Below are positions 5,714-7,252 of a stretch of DNA of 7,252 nt, piece after piece. This DNA comes from Bauldia sp. (lineage in GTDB: Bacteria; Pseudomonadota; Alphaproteobacteria; Rhizobiales; Kaistiaceae), in assembly GCA_020442095.1 (NCBI GenBank), contig JAGRKY010000503.1, positions 1 through 7,252 on the forward strand, read 5' to 3'. Each line of letters begins with the position of its first letter. The first letter of the stretch is position 1. A program made the position numbers and the translations under genes. The notes below the pieces were generated by a model, which saw only the letters and a program-made list of their open reading frames with translations, ran no database searches and was not told where the DNA came from.

Positions 5714-6574
5714 ATGCCCGCAGAAGCAGCGCGGTTCGTTCTTACCCTGTCCTGCCAGGATCGGCGGGGCATCGTCGCGGCGGTTGCCAATTCGATAGCC
5801 TCGCAGGGCTGCAACATCGTCGAGAGCGCGCAATACGGCGACCCCGATGCGGAACGCTTCTTCATGCGCGTCTCCTTCTCGGCGCCCGAGACGGTGACGG
5901 TCGAAACTTTCTCCAGCGGCTTCGAGCCGGTCGCCAACGGCTATGGCTTCGACTGGCAGGTCCACGACCTCGCCGTGAAGCCGCGGGTGCTGATCCTCGT
6001 CTCCAAGTTCGGCCACTGCCTCAACGACCTGCTCTATCGCAATTCGATCGGCCATCTGCCGATGGAACTCGTCGCGGTGGCGTCGAACCACGAAACGATG
6101 CGGCGGCGGGTCGAGGCGGAAGGCGTTCCCTATCTTCATCTTCCGGTCACGGCCGCGACCAAGGCGAGCCAGGAAGCGGAACTTTCGGCGTTGATCGAGA
6201 GGGAAAATATCGACCTGGTCGTACTTGCCCGTTACATGCAGATCCTCTCGGAGGAATTCGCGAGCGCGCTCGCCGGACGGGCGATCAACATTCATCACTC
6301 CTTCCTGCCGAGCTTCGTCGGGGCGAAGCCCTATCACCAGGCGCATGCTCGCGGCGTCAAGCTGATCGGCGCGACGGCCCACTACGTCACGCCGGTGCTC
6401 GATGCGGGGCCGATCATCGAACAGGATGTCGGCCGGGTCGATCATTCGATGTCGCCCGAGGAGCTGCTGGCGATCGGCGGCGATATCGAGGCGACCGTGC
6501 TGGCGCGGGCGATCAAGTTCCATCTCGAGCACAGGGTGCTGATCAATGGCGAACGGACCGTCGTCTTCCGCTAG
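5714..6574 (+). CDS. purU: Formyltetrahydrofolate deformylase
   Basis: The product has 286 residues, the usual length. It hydrolyses 10-formyltetrahydrofolate to formate and tetrahydrofolate in the cytoplasm, balancing the one-carbon folate pools. An N-terminal ACT domain (about 7-85, '[20 protein letters not shown]' at 8-27) is the regulatory part, sensing methionine/glycine in the E. coli enzyme. The formyltransferase-fold domain (about 90-286) carries '[18 protein letters not shown]', 'VLARYMQIL' and '[11 protein letters not shown]'. N192, H194 and D230 ('[10 protein letters not shown]') have the spacing of the Asn-His-Asp triad of this fold; the HHSFLPSF wording separates PurU from the PurN-type transformylase. 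Start: ATG 5714, with GAGAAG at 5701-5706 and 7 bases of spacing. A GTG at 5669 would add 15 residues that do not resemble the family. The 3' end overlaps folD by 29 bases, implying one transcript. Confidence 0.96.
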   Translation: MPAEAARFVLTLSCQDRRGIVAAVANSIASQGCNIVESAQYGDPDAERFFMRVSFSAPETVTVETFSSGFEPVANGYGFDWQVHDLAVKPRVLILVSKFGHCLNDLLYRNSIGHLPMELVAVASNHETMRRRVEAEGVPYLHLPVTAATKASQEAELSALIERENIDLVVLARYMQILSEEFASALAGRAINIHHSFLPSFVGAKPYHQAHARGVKLIGATAHYVTPVLDAGPIIEQDVGRVDHSMSPEELLAIGGDIEATVLARAIKFHLEHRVLINGERTVVFR

Positions 6575-7252
6575 CGGCAAGGCTGCGATCATCGACGGCA
6601 AGGCCGTCGCGGCGCGGGTGACCGAACGGGTCGCCGAGGAAACGCGACGGCTGAAGGCGGAATGCGGCGTCGCGCCGGGGCTTGCCGTGGTGCTGGTCGG
6701 CGACGATCCGGCGAGCCACGTTTACGTCAGTTCGAAAGGCCGGAAAGCCGACGAACTCGGCTTTCATTCGGTCCAGCACACGTTGTCGGCAACGACCAGC
6801 GAGGAAGAGCTGGTGGCGCTGGTCGAGGGTCTCAACGGCAATCCGGAAATCCACGGCATCCTCGTCCAGCTGCCGCTTCCCTCCCACATCGACACGGACC
6901 GGGTGATCGAGGCGATCCGTCCCGAGAAGGACGTCGACGGGCTGCACCCGATCAATATCGGCCGGCTCGCGAGCGGGGCGGGGGAGGCGATGGTGCCCTG
7001 CACGCCCGCGGGCTGCATGATCCTGCTGCGCGGCGTGCTGAAGGACGGGCTCTCCGGGCTGGAGGCGGTGGTGATCGGCCGCTCCAACCTTGTCGGCAAG
7101 CCGATCGCCCAGCTGCTGCTTGCCGAGAATTGCACCGTCACCGTTGCCCATTCGAGGACGCGCGACCTTGCCGACGTGGTGCGGCGGGCGGACATCGTCG
7201 TTGCCGCGGTCGGCCGGCAGGAAATGGTGCGCGGCGACTGGATCAAGCCCGG
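6546..7252 (+). CDS. folD: Bifunctional methylenetetrahydrofolate dehydrogenase / methenyltetrahydrofolate cyclohydrolase (partial)
   Basis: The first 235 residues are visible, and the gene runs off the right edge with perhaps 50-60 residues missing. The enzyme oxidises 5,10-methylene-THF with NADP and hydrolyses the methenyl product to 10-formyl-THF. The catalytic YxxxK is present as Y60-K64 ('HVYVSSK'), Q108 lies in 'GILVQLPLP', and D131 in '[16 protein letters not shown]'; these correspond to Y50, K54, Q98 and D121 of the E. coli enzyme. 'PCTPAGCM' (151-158), the nucleotide-binding '[18 protein letters not shown]' (175-192) and 'VTVAHSRT' (198-205) follow. The start at ATG 6546 lies inside purU, since no in-frame ATG, GTG or TTG occurs between it and the conserved '[10 protein letters not shown]'. 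The preceding AGGGTG is only a weak ribosome site, which fits translational coupling to purU. Confidence 0.96.
   Translation, partial: MANGPSSSASGKAAIIDGKAVAARVTERVAEETRRLKAECGVAPGLAVVLVGDDPASHVYVSSKGRKADELGFHSVQHTLSATTSEEELVALVEGLNGNPEIHGILVQLPLPSHIDTDRVIEAIRPEKDVDGLHPINIGRLASGAGEAMVPCTPAGCMILLRGVLKDGLSGLEAVVIGRSNLVGKPIAQLLLAENCTVTVAHSRTRDLADVVRRADIVVAAVGRQEMVRGDWIKP

Noticed and set aside
5708..6601. Minus-strand open frame (297 codons) opposite purU
   Set aside because: It is an antisense shadow of an unambiguous PurU coding sequence; the composition is Asp/Arg/His-rich with no motif.

Overview
The window looks like an ordinary stretch of chromosome from a high-GC alphaproteobacterium, most likely of the order Hyphomicrobiales (Rhizobiales). 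The reasons are strong G/C bias at third codon positions, a DUF2336 protein (a family found mainly in alphaproteobacteria), an NAD kinase of the short (about 260-residue) alphaproteobacterial type, and an ACT-domain purU directly coupled to folD. The taxonomic assignment is inference; no rRNA or species-specific marker is present. Genes cover almost everything, and no stretch longer than about 225 bases lacks a gene. There is no tRNA, rRNA, insertion sequence, CRISPR array or phage gene.

Layout. Positions 1-119 (+) are the C-terminal tail of a PLP-dependent sulfhydrylase of methionine synthesis, followed by a strong GC hairpin (126-157). A nitroreductase (189-770, +) and a DUF2336 protein (902-2041, +) follow. 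Convergent to these is a minus-strand block, in transcription order: a NYN-domain RNA-binding/nuclease-type protein (5489-4722), NAD kinase (4638-3850), a short-chain dehydrogenase (3756-3019) and an AraC-family regulator (3016-2087). The last two are only 2 bases apart and form a clear two-gene operon. It is set off from nadK by 97 bases between reading frames containing a near-perfect 29-base palindrome (3807-3835). From a 224-base divergent intergenic region, purU (5714-6574, +) and folD (6546 to the window end, +) run rightward with a 29-base overlap.

How the genes work together. FolD and PurU act at the same node: FolD interconverts 5,10-methylene-THF and 10-formyl-THF, and PurU hydrolyses 10-formyl-THF to formate and THF. 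FolD uses NADP(H), and NAD kinase makes NADP, so folate one-carbon and NADP supply lie close together, though on opposite strands. The dehydrogenase-AraC pair looks like a self-contained, locally regulated oxidoreductase unit of unknown substrate. I found no clear evidence of a new multi-gene system. The items most worth a second look are the 29-base palindrome, the NYN/OST-HTH protein, the purU-folD translational overlap, and the small Shine-Dalgarno-led frame opposite the nadK/NYN junction.
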